Source of the DNA: a virus
Direction: 5' to 3' (one strand)
DNA: 48,786 nt
Virus record (IMG/VR): IMGVR_UViG_3300042154_003331
Coordinates: 1 to 48,786 of that record
In this document: one piece after another, positions 41,472-48,786 of the stretch
How positions within the stretch are numbered: the first letter of the stretch is position 1
Layout of the letters: each line of letters begins with the position of its first letter
Translations under genes and position numbers: made by a program
The notes under the pieces: generated by a model
The model's input: only the letters and a program-made list of their open reading frames with translations
Told to the model about the DNA's origin: nothing
The model's database searches: none

Positions 41472-42292
41472 CTTTTTTTAATTCCAGTTACACTAGACCA
41501 AGATTTCCCATTCTTAATGAAAGAAACAGTTGAACAAGTAATGCCATAAATAGCTGCAACTTTAACGTTACTAACGCCCTTGTAATTATGTGCAATATCA
41601 TAGGCTTCTTTACTTGTTATCTTGTTTGTATAAGACAATTCGCCTTTCATATCCACTTTCGTTCTTTTGTTTTCAGAAAGAGGAAGGTTTTTCCAGCTTT
41701 TCCCGCTTACTATCATATGTACATTGGATGCTGTAATTTTATACTTTTTTGATATGGCATTTTGACTTATTCCATTTGCCCTCATTTCCCTTATTTTTAT
41801 TACATCTTCATTTTTTAGCACTGCCCTTGGACCATTTTCGCCAATTTGTGTTTTAGACAACCCTGTTCTAACTGAATGCAATGAGTTTTCGGAAAAAGTA
41901 ACCCACTCTAAATTTCCTATTCTATTGTCTGTTTTTATACCATTAATGTGGTTTACTTGCGGTTTGTTTTTAGGGTTTAAAAGAAACGTTTGGGCTAAAA
42001 CTTTGTGTACATATAGATTTTTTTTATGTTCTTTATTTGTAAACTTAACAGATACATACCCCCAATTCCCAAGTGTTTGAGACATTAGCCTTTCTTTTCC
42101 ATTTCTTATTGACTTTACTCTACCTAAAGTTGAAACTTTGTAAAAGTCTTTAAACCTTTCATCTTTAATAAACTCCCAAATTTCGTTTTCTAAATTTTGT
42201 ACCATAAAAATTAAAATCCCCTTTGGTTTCCTTGTGCTGGCAAGTACTCCCAAAGAGGTTAAATAAGTTTTTAATGTTGCTAAGTCCAGCAT
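41465..42292 (-). CDS. NUMOD4/HNH homing endonuclease with N-terminal foreign segment
   Basis: From M30 (42205): a NUMOD4 domain (residues 35-75: EIWEFIKDERFKDFYKVSTL, GRVKSI), then an HNH_3 nuclease (96-140) with VNHINGIKTDNR (H115, N123) and NLEWVTFSENSLHS. Two helix-turn-helix-like DNA-binding segments follow (about 155-190 and 225-262: SQNAISKKYKITASNVHMI; VKVAAIYGITCSTVSFI). This is the standard plan of free-standing phage homing endonucleases. Residues 1-29 do not belong to the family and look like the start of an interrupted gene. The natural start may be either 42292 or 42205. Confidence 0.8.
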   Translation of the reverse strand: MLDLATLKTYLTSLGVLASTRKPKGILIFMVQNLENEIWEFIKDERFKDFYKVSTLGRVKSIRNGKERLMSQTLGNWGYVSVKFTNKEHKKNLYVHKVLAQTFLLNPKNKPQVNHINGIKTDNRIGNLEWVTFSENSLHSVRTGLSKTQIGENGPRAVLKNEDVIKIREMRANGISQNAISKKYKITASNVHMIVSGKSWKNLPLSENKRTKVDMKGELSYTNKITSKEAYDIAHNYKGVSNVKVAAIYGITCSTVSFIKNGKSWSSVTGIKKST

Positions 42293-42300
42293 AAATAGCT

Positions 42301-42325
42301 TTACAAAAATAGGTTATTTTTGTAA
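42301..42325. repeat. perfect 11-bp inverted repeat
   Basis: TTACAAAAATA, GGT, TATTTTTGTAA is a perfect palindrome between the end of rusA and the start of the frame at 42292. It could be a weak terminator on either strand, an RNA processing site, or an operator. A T-rich sequence follows on the minus strand only inside the stem. Confidence 0.6.
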
Positions 42326-42337
42326 TTAAAACAAAAA

Positions 42338-42739
42338 CTAAATTTCTTTTAATTCAAATTCTATTCTTGGGTTTTCTTTATCTAAAAATTTTTGCGCTAA
42401 AATTTTTACGCATTTATTGTCATTTTCAATAGCTTTTACCTTTTGCAAGCAATCCAAAACAACTTTTAAAGAATTATCAAGGTCTGACCTTTGAGAAGGG
42501 TAAAAAACGTCAATGTATATCTCAAAATACCCTTGTATGTTTTTGTTTCTGTAATAATTGCATTGAATAAAAAAATCATTTTCGTATTTTTTTAATGTAG
42601 GTGTTTTTGCTAAAGATGCGTGCTTACCAAGAGTTATAATCTTGTAGCAATTGCTTTTGCTTGGGGTATTCCCAAATATTGTTTGTTTCATATGTATTTC
42701 TTTCTCTGTGGGCATTAACGATTTTGTTCTCTTTGCCAT
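42338..42739 (-). CDS. rusA: RusA-family Holliday junction resolvase
   Basis: A 133-residue protein with the RusA core: RSDLDNSLKVVLDCL at 84-98, with three conserved acidic residues D86, D88 and D96, preceded by strand FEIYIDVFYP. RusA dimers cut four-way DNA junctions, here probably to resolve recombination or replication intermediates before packaging. The N-terminal 17 residues before a second Met (MKQTIFGNTPSKSN) may be an extension. The gene begins 11 nt after the end of the PP-loop gene. Confidence 0.75.
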   Translation of the reverse strand: MAKRTKSLMPTEKEIHMKQTIFGNTPSKSNCYKIITLGKHASLAKTPTLKKYENDFFIQCNYYRNKNIQGYFEIYIDVFYPSQRSDLDNSLKVVLDCLQKVKAIENDNKCVKILAQKFLDKENPRIEFELKEI

Positions 42740-42749
42740 ATTTTATTTT

Positions 42750-43534
42750 TTATCTGTGGCAAAAAGCACCACACGCTTGTTTTTGTTCAATGTGTTTGTA
42801 AAAATTTTTTACTTCATCAATTCCCCATCCATTAATCTCATTTTCCACCATTTGCTTTATGGCTTTCATTGGTGTTTGATTGACCGATATTGTAAAAAAC
42901 CCTTTACGTTTATCTTGTATTGTTTCTTCTAAATTCTGTACCCTATCAAATGTTTCCCTATCAAAAAGATACATTGCCTTATATTCTGATACCGATTTAT
43001 AAATACACATAAAACACCCCCCCTATTCATATACATAGGGAAATTAGGAAGTAGATTATATTCGTTTAAAATATCCTTACACTCATCCCTTGTAATATCA
43101 TCTTCTTGAAGTGGATAAAGATACTTTACATTAGCTTGTATTCCCCAATTGCCAGTTCTTTGCTCTTCATCTGCATTAAGACCAATCATTAATTCACAAT
43201 CTCCCTGCGCCTTCAAAAAATTATCAATAGGTTCTATTTTAAACTTGCCAGTACACCACCTTCTGCCTTGTGATGGCATAAATTTCCAACCTAATATTGC
43301 ATCAATCAAACTATCAACAAAGTTTCCTTTTACTTTTACATTTGCCTTTAATCTGATTAACTCAAAATCTCCATTGTGAATTATCTTTAATGCCCTTTCA
43401 CAATCGTCAATTCTTTGGTACATTTCTTTATGTTCAGCACCAGTATCACACCAAATAGCAGCGTTTCCTTTACCATATAAAATACACATTGCGGTACTTT
43501 CAACACCACCACTAAACGATATAAATTTTTTCAT
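42750..43534 (-). pseudogene. PP-loop (PAPS reductase-like) protein, split by a G7 run
   Basis: The first part (43534-42929, 201 codons) has the PP-loop SGGVES at 8-13, WCDTGAEH, RRWCTGKFKI at 91-100 and LNADEEQRTG, as in phage PAPS-reductase/DndC-like proteins. After MYMNRGG (near 173) the frame becomes unlike the family. The frame at 43010-42750 restores it (CFMCIYKSVSEYKAMYLFD, ending CGAFC). The switch is at seven C's on the plus strand (43017-43023): eight G's, or a -1 ribosomal slip, would rejoin them. True mutation, sequencing error and programmed frameshift cannot be separated here. Biochemical role unknown; such enzymes activate substrates with ATP. Confidence 0.7.
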
Positions 43535-43652
43535 TGTAAATTTTTTTTAAATCTTCTTTAGTGAGTAATCTTCCTTCGTATAAAACTGGGCATCCATAAT
43601 AGTACCCATTAATTTCTACAAAGTTACTTCTTAACCATAATGTGAAAGTCAT
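43512..43652 (-). CDS. small protein, 46 residues
   Basis: ATG at 43652 to TAG at 43512 encodes a compact peptide beginning MTFTLWLRSNFVEINGYYYG and ending EKIYIV. It overlaps the start of the PP-loop gene by 23 nt. The 'YYYGCPVLYEGRLLTKEDL' section reads like real protein and the spacing fits the operon. No family recognised. Confidence 0.55.
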   Translation of the reverse strand: MTFTLWLRSNFVEINGYYYGCPVLYEGRLLTKEDLKKIYNEKIYIV

Positions 43653-43685
43653 AATATTAATAATTAAATTAGTTTACGATACAAA

Positions 43686-43928
43686 TTAAGCAAAATCATC
43701 TTGACACCATATCGGAGTTTTTTCTCCAACATAAGCACTAATTACATTATAGTTTAGGTATTCCAAAGCATCTTCTTTTGACATATCACAAGCAAGAATG
43801 GCTATACACTTCTTTACTGAATATATTAACCGCATTGTAGCTTCATCAAGACCAATAATAGCTTCATCAAAACCATCTGCTGCTAAAAATTCTTCGTCAT
43901 CGTATAGCTCTATTATTTCGTTTATCAT
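43686..43928 (-). CDS. hypothetical protein, 80 residues
   Basis: Acidic helical protein with EAIIGLDEATMRLIYSVKKC and MSKEDALEYLNYN. I recall similar small proteins from many phages and prophages, always without known function. It overlaps the preceding gene by 4 nt (ATGA), so translation is coupled. Confidence 0.7.
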   Translation of the reverse strand: MINEIIELYDDEEFLAADGFDEAIIGLDEATMRLIYSVKKCIAILACDMSKEDALEYLNYNVISAYVGEKTPIWCQDDFA

Positions 43929-44554
43929 AATTTAATTGCTTTTTTGTAAAAGTTAATGATGTCCTCTCTTGTTCTTGGTAATGGCAAGTTTAGTTCTTTA
44001 GCCATACTTTCAACCCTGTAAACTTTTTGATTAGCGTACCATTCAATTGCTATTGCTTCGTTTGTAGTGGCTATTTTGTTTTGTGCTGCCTTTGATTTTC
44101 TTGGGTATTCGGCTATTTTAGGCACATACTTTACTTCTATTTCATTTACATTTTTGTATTCTTCAAATCGAACATTCTCAAAATTCTCCTCGCACATCTT
44201 CTTGTACCTTATTAAATCGCTTGTATTAACTACGTTTTTAGAGCAAATTAAATAATCTCCGCAAAAGCAAGCAACTTGTTTTGTAATGGTTTCTTCTGAC
44301 CTTTTGTGTGATTCCGAATAAAATTTAGTGTTTTCGTTTTTGCTAAAAACATAATTCTTTTTGTGCAACTCTCTATTCATAAAGCCATTTCGGGGCAATA
44401 ATACTAACTGCATTTTTATTCTTGCAGATGTTTTAGCGCAAGGCTCCCCATCATTAAATTTGTCTGCTACTCTTTGCTTGATTTCTTTTGCAGATAGTTT
44501 TTCTCCATCTTCCATTACGTCAAATATCTTTCTTATCGTGTTTAGTTCTTTCAT
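43925..44554 (-). CDS. hypothetical protein, 209 residues
   Basis: Follows the primase-helicase by 10 nt. The N-terminal 60 residues (IRKIFDVMEDGEKLSAKEIK, QRVADKF) look like a winged-helix start. The middle has several cysteines (CFCGDYLIC), and the C-terminal 50 residues end in a helical unit (MAKELNLPLPRTREDIINFY). A DNA-binding accessory of the replication operon is possible but unproven. Confidence 0.6.
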   Translation of the reverse strand: MKELNTIRKIFDVMEDGEKLSAKEIKQRVADKFNDGEPCAKTSARIKMQLVLLPRNGFMNRELHKKNYVFSKNENTKFYSESHKRSEETITKQVACFCGDYLICSKNVVNTSDLIRYKKMCEENFENVRFEEYKNVNEIEVKYVPKIAEYPRKSKAAQNKIATTNEAIAIEWYANQKVYRVESMAKELNLPLPRTREDIINFYKKAIKL

Positions 44555-44564
44555 AGTTTATAAT

Positions 44565-46424
44565 TTAGTTGTCCCAAAATTCTTGTGGTATTTTTGTTGA
44601 TAAAGGTGTAAATCCTGCACGATGATTATTTAGTAGTGCATCCATTGGGTCTATTCCGTCAAACATAAACCTTCTTTTCATTCTGTCGTACTCGCAGTCC
44701 ATCCACCCTACTCTACCTACTGACTTTTGCCTTTTAATCTTCTTTGTGTAAATTGTACAAGTAACATCCTCTGGCGCAGTTATGCTTCTTGGTCTGTGGT
44801 AAATCACAACATTATCGCATTTGTTCATCCACATCATACCACCGCTTATGTCTGTTGCTTCGGGAACCTTGTAGTTACCATCACTATTCTTGTCGGGAGT
44901 TTTAGGGTGTGCTACAATTAGCATTGGAACGCTATTGCCTTTTGCAAACCTATTAAAATCCCCCAAGATTGTTTCTAAGTACAAATCGCTTCTTTGTCTG
45001 CCGTAATCGTGGGTAAGCTGATTAAAAGGGTCAATGATTAATGCTGTAACCTTTTCTTTTACTATCATTTCCAAAAACCTTTCTTTTACATAGTCGGGTG
45101 TTGGGCTTAGGTCTTTTGGATAGATAAAGAATATGTGTCTGCCTATCAAATCGTAAACCGTACTATAATCGTTTTCGCTTGGTCTGCTATTATTTCTTGG
45201 CGTGCAATCACAACCTAAATACATTTCTACAAAATCGTGATAATATTCTTCTGTCGGGAAATCTTCGGGGGCAAACACAGCAAACTTGTCTGCAAACTTA
45301 ATTATGCGCATAAGCATAAACCATTTTAGTATTTGGCTCTTGCCCATATTTGAGATGCCGCTAATAAGCGTTACATCACCTTTTTTCATTTTAAATAGGT
45401 CATCAAATTCTTTTACGCCAATCCCATCTACTTTTTCGTACCCATTGTTGTAGATGTTTAATGCTGCGGACTTTACTTCTTCTGCGTATATTACATCACG
45501 AGGTCTAACATTCTCATCGTAGATAGCTTCATCAAACTTTACCTCTTTGCGTGTTGTTTTATCTACAAGTATGTCTTTTTCAAAAACACTTGAACCAAAC
45601 GCACTTGATTTATAGGCTGATTGTATAGCTTTTTTACACTCGGATAAGGTAAAGTCATTACTCGGTGGATATTCGGCTAAAATAAGGCTCTCTGATGCCG
45701 TTATTGACACTCCAAACCTACAACAAGCACTTGCAAGTTTGAAAATAAACACATTTCTCTCCCCTTTTACAAAAGCATCGTTTTTATTTGATAGCCATTT
45801 AAGTAGATTTCTAAAAACTTCGCCATCGTTGTATAGGACTTCTTTGGCTTCAATCTTTTCCGTAATTTTTATTTTTGAAAAAGCTACTGCGTTATTGTTT
45901 ATGTAAATGTTTGGGTCATAGCTTTCGTAACATACCCTGCTTACATTTCTTCCACTCTTATCTACATCGGGAAATATGTCTTTAAGTGCATCAAAGTGTT
46001 CTTTATGCTTGTCTGTGTCTGCAATCCTAACAAGGGCTTTTACTCCATTTGCTCTTGGGCTTACCCACGCTGCGTAAATAAAGTCGTGCTGTGATAGCTT
46101 GCCCATCATTTCGCTAATCTCATACACATCGTCAAAGTCAAGCACTAAATACCCGCTATGGAATTTTAGCCCACTATCTGTTCGTGTTTCAAACGTACCG
46201 CTAAAACATACAGAAGGTAGCCAATGCTTTAGTGCGTCTTGGCGTTCTTTATCAAGCGTGTTCCTTAGCTCGTCAATCTTTACCCTACTATGCCCTTCCC
46301 GTATTCTTTGAAGTGCTGTTTCAATAGTTATGTAGTGAGGCTTGTCTTTAGAGTAAATGTCCTTATATATCGTGCAAATTGCTTGTGGCGTTCTTGGCGT
46401 TCCATTTTGCGAGTGCTGCTTCAT
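44565..46424 (-). CDS. primase-helicase (BT4734-like plus DnaB-like)
   Basis: The N-terminal domain (about 20-205) resembles the BT4734/VirE-N primase-like family: GYLVLDFDDV with D96, D98 and D99, then SPRANGVKALVRI and SRVCYESYDPN. The C-terminal domain (about 335-560) is a RecA-type helicase: Walker A GISNMGKS (356-363, K362), Walker B ALIIDPFNQ (D465), then IVAHPKTP and a final basic region. This would give one protein that primes and unwinds DNA at the phage fork, similar to T7 gp4 in plan but built from other domains. It overlaps the initiator gene by 62 nt. Confidence 0.78.
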   Translation of the reverse strand: MKQHSQNGTPRTPQAICTIYKDIYSKDKPHYITIETALQRIREGHSRVKIDELRNTLDKERQDALKHWLPSVCFSGTFETRTDSGLKFHSGYLVLDFDDVYEISEMMGKLSQHDFIYAAWVSPRANGVKALVRIADTDKHKEHFDALKDIFPDVDKSGRNVSRVCYESYDPNIYINNNAVAFSKIKITEKIEAKEVLYNDGEVFRNLLKWLSNKNDAFVKGERNVFIFKLASACCRFGVSITASESLILAEYPPSNDFTLSECKKAIQSAYKSSAFGSSVFEKDILVDKTTRKEVKFDEAIYDENVRPRDVIYAEEVKSAALNIYNNGYEKVDGIGVKEFDDLFKMKKGDVTLISGISNMGKSQILKWFMLMRIIKFADKFAVFAPEDFPTEEYYHDFVEMYLGCDCTPRNNSRPSENDYSTVYDLIGRHIFFIYPKDLSPTPDYVKERFLEMIVKEKVTALIIDPFNQLTHDYGRQRSDLYLETILGDFNRFAKGNSVPMLIVAHPKTPDKNSDGNYKVPEATDISGGMMWMNKCDNVVIYHRPRSITAPEDVTCTIYTKKIKRQKSVGRVGWMDCEYDRMKRRFMFDGIDPMDALLNNHRAGFTPLSTKIPQEFWDN

Positions 46425-47184
46425 AATCTTCGTTTGTGTAAAAAAGTTTAGGTTCTGGTTTCGATTCTTGTGTTTGCTTCACTATGTCTGAATAGTCATC
46501 TTCCCAACACTTCCCGTTTAACCAAGTCATAGGGTTCTTTCGGTATTTTACTTCGGGAGTTTTACTGACATACAAATCAACTACGGACAATATCTTTTCT
46601 TGTTCGGACAATGATAATTTGTAAAACTTCTTTTTTGAGTTTTCTTTATCATTCTTTTTACCATACCTATTCCAAAAATCCTCAAAGTTCAGTATTGTCT
46701 GTTCTTTATTTTTGTTTGGTTTACTTTCCTCTCCTTTACTCTCCTCTCCTTGCATAGCGTCAGCATTACTATCGCAATGCATCGGCAATGCATTTGCATA
46801 TGCATTTGCATCACTTACTCCTAATTGTTCTTTTGCTTTTCCCCACCTAATCCTTGCTGCGTCTGACGCTCGTGCGGATGCATCTATGTATGGTTGAAGG
46901 TATTGAACCTGCTTTATTGAGAAAAAATTGCTTGATTCATCAACATTAAACAGGTCATACTTTGAAATAATCGTCTTTATTTTAACTTCGGAGCAATTAA
47001 ATTCGTCTGCCAATAAATCAACATCGCTTAATGGGTATTTAAAATTCATTTGCTCTCTAAGAACCTCTAAAAGCATAAAATATATTCCATATCCTTCAAT
47101 TCCTAAGTCCTTTTGTACACGCTTTAATTTTCTGTCGTGCCTTGCATTGCTAAAATGCGGAAAGTAAAATGCGTCTTTTTTCAT
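46363..47184 (-). CDS. DUF4373-type replication initiator
   Basis: Starts at the ATG at 47184, where the family domain begins (MKKDAFYFPHFSNARHDRKL); this Lin1244/Lin1753-like winged-helix domain spans about 1-110 and typically opens replication proteins of Bacteroidota and Firmicutes phages. A low-complexity linker (about 130-155, DANAYANALPM, GEESKGEESK) is encoded by tandem DNA repeats. The C-terminal domain (about 165-230, FEDFWNRYGKK ... NPMTWLNGKCWED) is common in phage replisome organisers. It overlaps the primase-helicase gene. An in-frame ATG at 47307 exists, but the stretch between contains promoter-proximal hairpins and a terminator, so I reject it. Confidence 0.75.
   Translation of the reverse strand: MKKDAFYFPHFSNARHDRKLKRVQKDLGIEGYGIYFMLLEVLREQMNFKYPLSDVDLLADEFNCSEVKIKTIISKYDLFNVDESSNFFSIKQVQYLQPYIDASARASDAARIRWGKAKEQLGVSDANAYANALPMHCDSNADAMQGEESKGEESKPNKNKEQTILNFEDFWNRYGKKNDKENSKKKFYKLSLSEQEKILSVVDLYVSKTPEVKYRKNPMTWLNGKCWEDDYSDIVKQTQESKPEPKLFYTNEDYEAALAKWNAKNATSNLHDI
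46774..46812 (-). repeat. tandem iterons inside the initiator gene
   Basis: Plus-strand reading: ATGCATCGGCA (46777-46787), then ATGCATTTGCAT twice (46788-46799, 46800-46811). Next to it the coding strand has a 15-bp purine repeat (GGAGAGGAGAGTAAA / GGAGAGGAAAGTAAA) and then an A-rich run. Iterons plus an AT-rich stretch inside the initiator's own gene is the arrangement of the lambda O origin. Confidence 0.55.
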
Positions 47185-47189
47185 AAGAT

Positions 47190-47215
47190 AAAAAAGCCCG
47201 AAAGCGGCTATCGGG
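47190..47215 (-). terminator. leader terminator before initiator gene
   Basis: On the minus strand AGCCG (47209-47205), CTTT, CGGGCT, then TTTTTT (47195-47190), 5 nt before the ATG at 47184. A competing stem CCCGA (47215-47211) / TCGGG uses the same bases. The end GGGCTTTTTTA matches the leader terminator at 1611-1622. Confidence 0.6.
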
Positions 47216-47315
47216 TAGAACATAAACATACACTTCTGTACATTTAGACCGACAACCCCTTTCGGGATTATAATATTTTTCTTGATTGGTGTTCTACTTC
47301 CAATCATTTGTGCAA

Positions 47316-47346
47316 CAAAGATAATGCTTAATTTTAATTAAACAAG
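47316..47346 (-). promoter_or_regulatory. host-type promoter of replication operon
   Basis: Minus strand: CTTG (47346-47343), 19 bp, TATCTTTG (47323-47316), a near-perfect Bacteroidota promoter. Transcription should start near 47310, giving a structured leader of about 125 nt before the ATG at 47184, with further hairpin CCCGAAAGGG near 47260. Confidence 0.7.
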
Positions 47347-47357
47347 CATTTTCTTAA

Positions 47358-48653
47358 CTATTTTATTGTGTAATTAAAACTACCAATAAATCCTTTTTCT
47401 TTTTCGTGTATTTCAATTAGTGCTGAACGCTTTGAACCAATAAACTTGTTGTGGTAATGATAGTAGTCTGATGAAGACAATGATGGCAATTGCTTGCTTG
47501 AAAATCCGTGCTTCTCATTCTCTGTAATTACCTCTTTAATTTGCTTGGAGTGGTAATGCCCAGTATAAAGTGTTCTGTACTTACTCTTACCCCACATTTC
47601 GGGATATTCGGTGGCATACAATAAAGGGTTGTTGTTAGTCTTAATATCTCCGTGCTCAAAGCAGATTAGGTTTTGCCCATAAAGGAAAGCCTTTCTTTCT
47701 CCATATTCATCGCTAAATTCTAAGCCATCCCAATTTGAAAAAGATTGGCTTAGTGCGTGAACCAAGTGAAAAGAAGATAATCGGCAATGATTACCCGCTA
47801 TAAACACAACTTTTAGTTTGGTGCAGAATTGGTAGAGCGTAGAAATACAATCTACCATACAATTGTAGGCATCAATATATGCTTCCATTGCTGTTCCGCT
47901 ATTCTCAACGGGAGTCCCTTTTGTAGTTGTTCCACCAAAAGTGTCCATATTTAGCATATCTCCACCAATAACAAACACTAATTCATCTACATTGTAGTTA
48001 TTGTAGGCTTTAGTAGCGAGATATAGGCAACATTCCTTTACATATTGCGCTATATCATCGTTACCCTGTTTTCCGAAGTGCATATCCTGTAAAGCTAAGA
48101 TAGCACATACATCTTCCTCCGAATTAACATTTACTATTTGTGATACTTTTATAGGGGCAATCTTTGGCACCTTATAGTCTTCCAACCATTCGTAAAAGCC
48201 AATTAGGTCTGTTTCTTCCTTTTTTATCGCAGTCCATTGGCAAGTTAGATACCATCCGCTGCCTTTTTGCTTGTTATAGACATTTGAAAGGCGATATTTA
48301 GTGGTATCAACATCAATCAATGCTAATATTTCATCGGGAGTTAATGGCGTTGTGGTTGGCTTTCCTTCAACAAATGCTGTGAGTTTACCTTTGTCTAAAT
48401 CGTATTCGTGATTGATAATAGGCTTGTCATTAAACTCTATTTTTGATATCTTTCCTTTGCTTTCTGTGCCATTAAATCGTGCTTCTAAATGGCTTATAGC
48501 GTATTCATCTATCTCGTCTTTGATTTCGGATAGGTACTCGTGTGCTTTATGCTTTACTTTAAGAAACTCTGCTGGTGTAATCTTCAACAATTGAGTAGCT
48601 TTTTCTATATTACGTCTGTGCGTAACAACACGATAAATAGCTGCTATGTCCAT
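47358..48653 (-). CDS. calcineurin-like metallophosphoesterase
   Basis: All metal-binding motifs of the family are present: DMH (D190, H192), GGD (D232), GNH (N288, H289), HGD in FEHGDIK, and GHYH (H366, H368). The length of 431 and a N-terminal helical part (about 1-60, ITPAEFLKVKHKAHEYLSEI) set it apart from short phosphatases; SbcD/Mre11-type nucleases and phage phosphoesterases share the core. In the replication arm a DNA end-processing nuclease is the likely role, but the SbcD cap and an SbcC partner are not seen. It lies upstream of the promoter of the initiator operon and ends 12 nt before that promoter. Confidence 0.75.
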   Translation of the reverse strand: MDIAAIYRVVTHRRNIEKATQLLKITPAEFLKVKHKAHEYLSEIKDEIDEYAISHLEARFNGTESKGKISKIEFNDKPIINHEYDLDKGKLTAFVEGKPTTTPLTPDEILALIDVDTTKYRLSNVYNKQKGSGWYLTCQWTAIKKEETDLIGFYEWLEDYKVPKIAPIKVSQIVNVNSEEDVCAILALQDMHFGKQGNDDIAQYVKECCLYLATKAYNNYNVDELVFVIGGDMLNMDTFGGTTTKGTPVENSGTAMEAYIDAYNCMVDCISTLYQFCTKLKVVFIAGNHCRLSSFHLVHALSQSFSNWDGLEFSDEYGERKAFLYGQNLICFEHGDIKTNNNPLLYATEYPEMWGKSKYRTLYTGHYHSKQIKEVITENEKHGFSSKQLPSLSSSDYYHYHNKFIGSKRSALIEIHEKEKGFIGSFNYTIK

Positions 48654-48708
48654 AATTTGGCTTTATAAGTTTAGCAAAGTTTAAACTTTTTTTTGACAAA
48701 TAAATAAT

Positions 48709-48786
48709 TTATTTATTTAGTTCATTGTAAATCTTGATTGCATCACTTTTATTTGTAGCTAATTTGTGCCTGTTAAAATAGCCTTT
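48709..48786 (-). CDS. C-terminal end of a gene cut by window edge
   Basis: An open minus-strand frame enters at 48786 and reads KGYFNRHKLATNKSDAIKIY then NELNK to TAA at 48709. It has no start in the window. The codon pattern and charged helical content look like real protein. It is 55 nt upstream of the metallophosphoesterase gene. It may be the other half of the gene starting at 43 if the molecule is circular. Confidence 0.45.
   Translation of the reverse strand, partial: KGYFNRHKLATNKSDAIKIYNELNK

Noticed and set aside
47185-47307. 41-residue N-terminal extension of the DUF4373 initiator
   Set aside because: The ATG at 47307 would lie at the very 5' end of the transcript and the stretch contains a terminator hairpin; the family domain starts at 47184.
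48660-48708. Promoter for the metallophosphoesterase gene (AAACTTTG on the minus strand)
   Set aside because: The -7 box has a mismatch at its first base and the nearest TTTG is only 15 bp upstream; too weak to list.
1-48786. CRISPR arrays, tRNA genes, integrase, attachment sites, reverse transcriptase of a diversity-generating element
   Set aside because: I looked for regularly spaced repeats, tRNA T-arms, tyrosine or serine recombinase motifs and RT motifs (YxDD) and saw none.

Overview
The window looks like most or all of the genome of a lytic-type, short-tailed (podovirus-like) bacteriophage of a Bacteroidota host. The phage assignment rests on an ordered set of terminase, portal, scaffold, capsid, ejection, tail and lysis genes. 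The host assignment rests on several promoters of the Bacteroidota form (TTTG-like box, 19 bp, TAnnTTTG), signal peptides of the 'KAQ' type, a BT4734-like primase and a DUF4373-type initiator. The DNA is AT-rich and Shine-Dalgarno sequences are absent or weak. I see no integrase, repressor, tRNA or DNA polymerase.

Layout. Positions 1-867 are a divergent, almost gene-free control region with G-rich tracts and repeated motifs. The plus strand 868-6174 carries a RepL-like winged-helix protein, small unknown genes, a two-domain GroES-like protein and the large terminase. The plus strand 6207-26701 carries portal, scaffold candidate, major capsid protein, internal/ejection proteins including one of 3510 residues, and a sigma-70 region 2 protein. 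Positions 27233-32182 are an inverted minus-strand block of tail nozzle and fibre genes. The plus strand 32264-40188 carries connector/ring proteins, a large repetitive fibre with a signal peptide, two holin candidates, a one-gene spanin and an M15 endolysin. The minus strand 40212-48786 is the replication/recombination arm: DnaA domain IV protein, HNH proteins, RusA, a frameshifted PP-loop protein, primase-helicase, DUF4373 initiator and metallophosphoesterase. A minus-strand gene is cut at each window edge, which suggests a circular or circularly permuted molecule.

Regulation. Host-type promoters lie in front of the left operon, the replication operon and the sigma-like gene. Two of their leaders (1532-1628 and 47185-47311) contain an intrinsic terminator ending 6-7 nt before the start codon with the same GGGCTTTTTTA end, so they look like attenuators or short RNA genes. 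Virion genes instead carry a different 21-bp element (AATATCGTATATT, 4 nt, TAGA) five times, always in the direction of the gene and with its first base 33-37 nt before the start codon. It is a strong candidate for a phage-specific late promoter, and the sigma-like protein at 25393 is the obvious candidate to read it.

Other notable points are: in-frame cassettes in the giant protein bounded by three perfect 19-bp repeats, one carrying a GNAT-like domain; an HNH gene that appears to interrupt a small SAP/HeH-like gene; tandem iterons inside the initiator gene; and a G7 run that splits the PP-loop gene. All family assignments were made by reading the sequence, without database searches.
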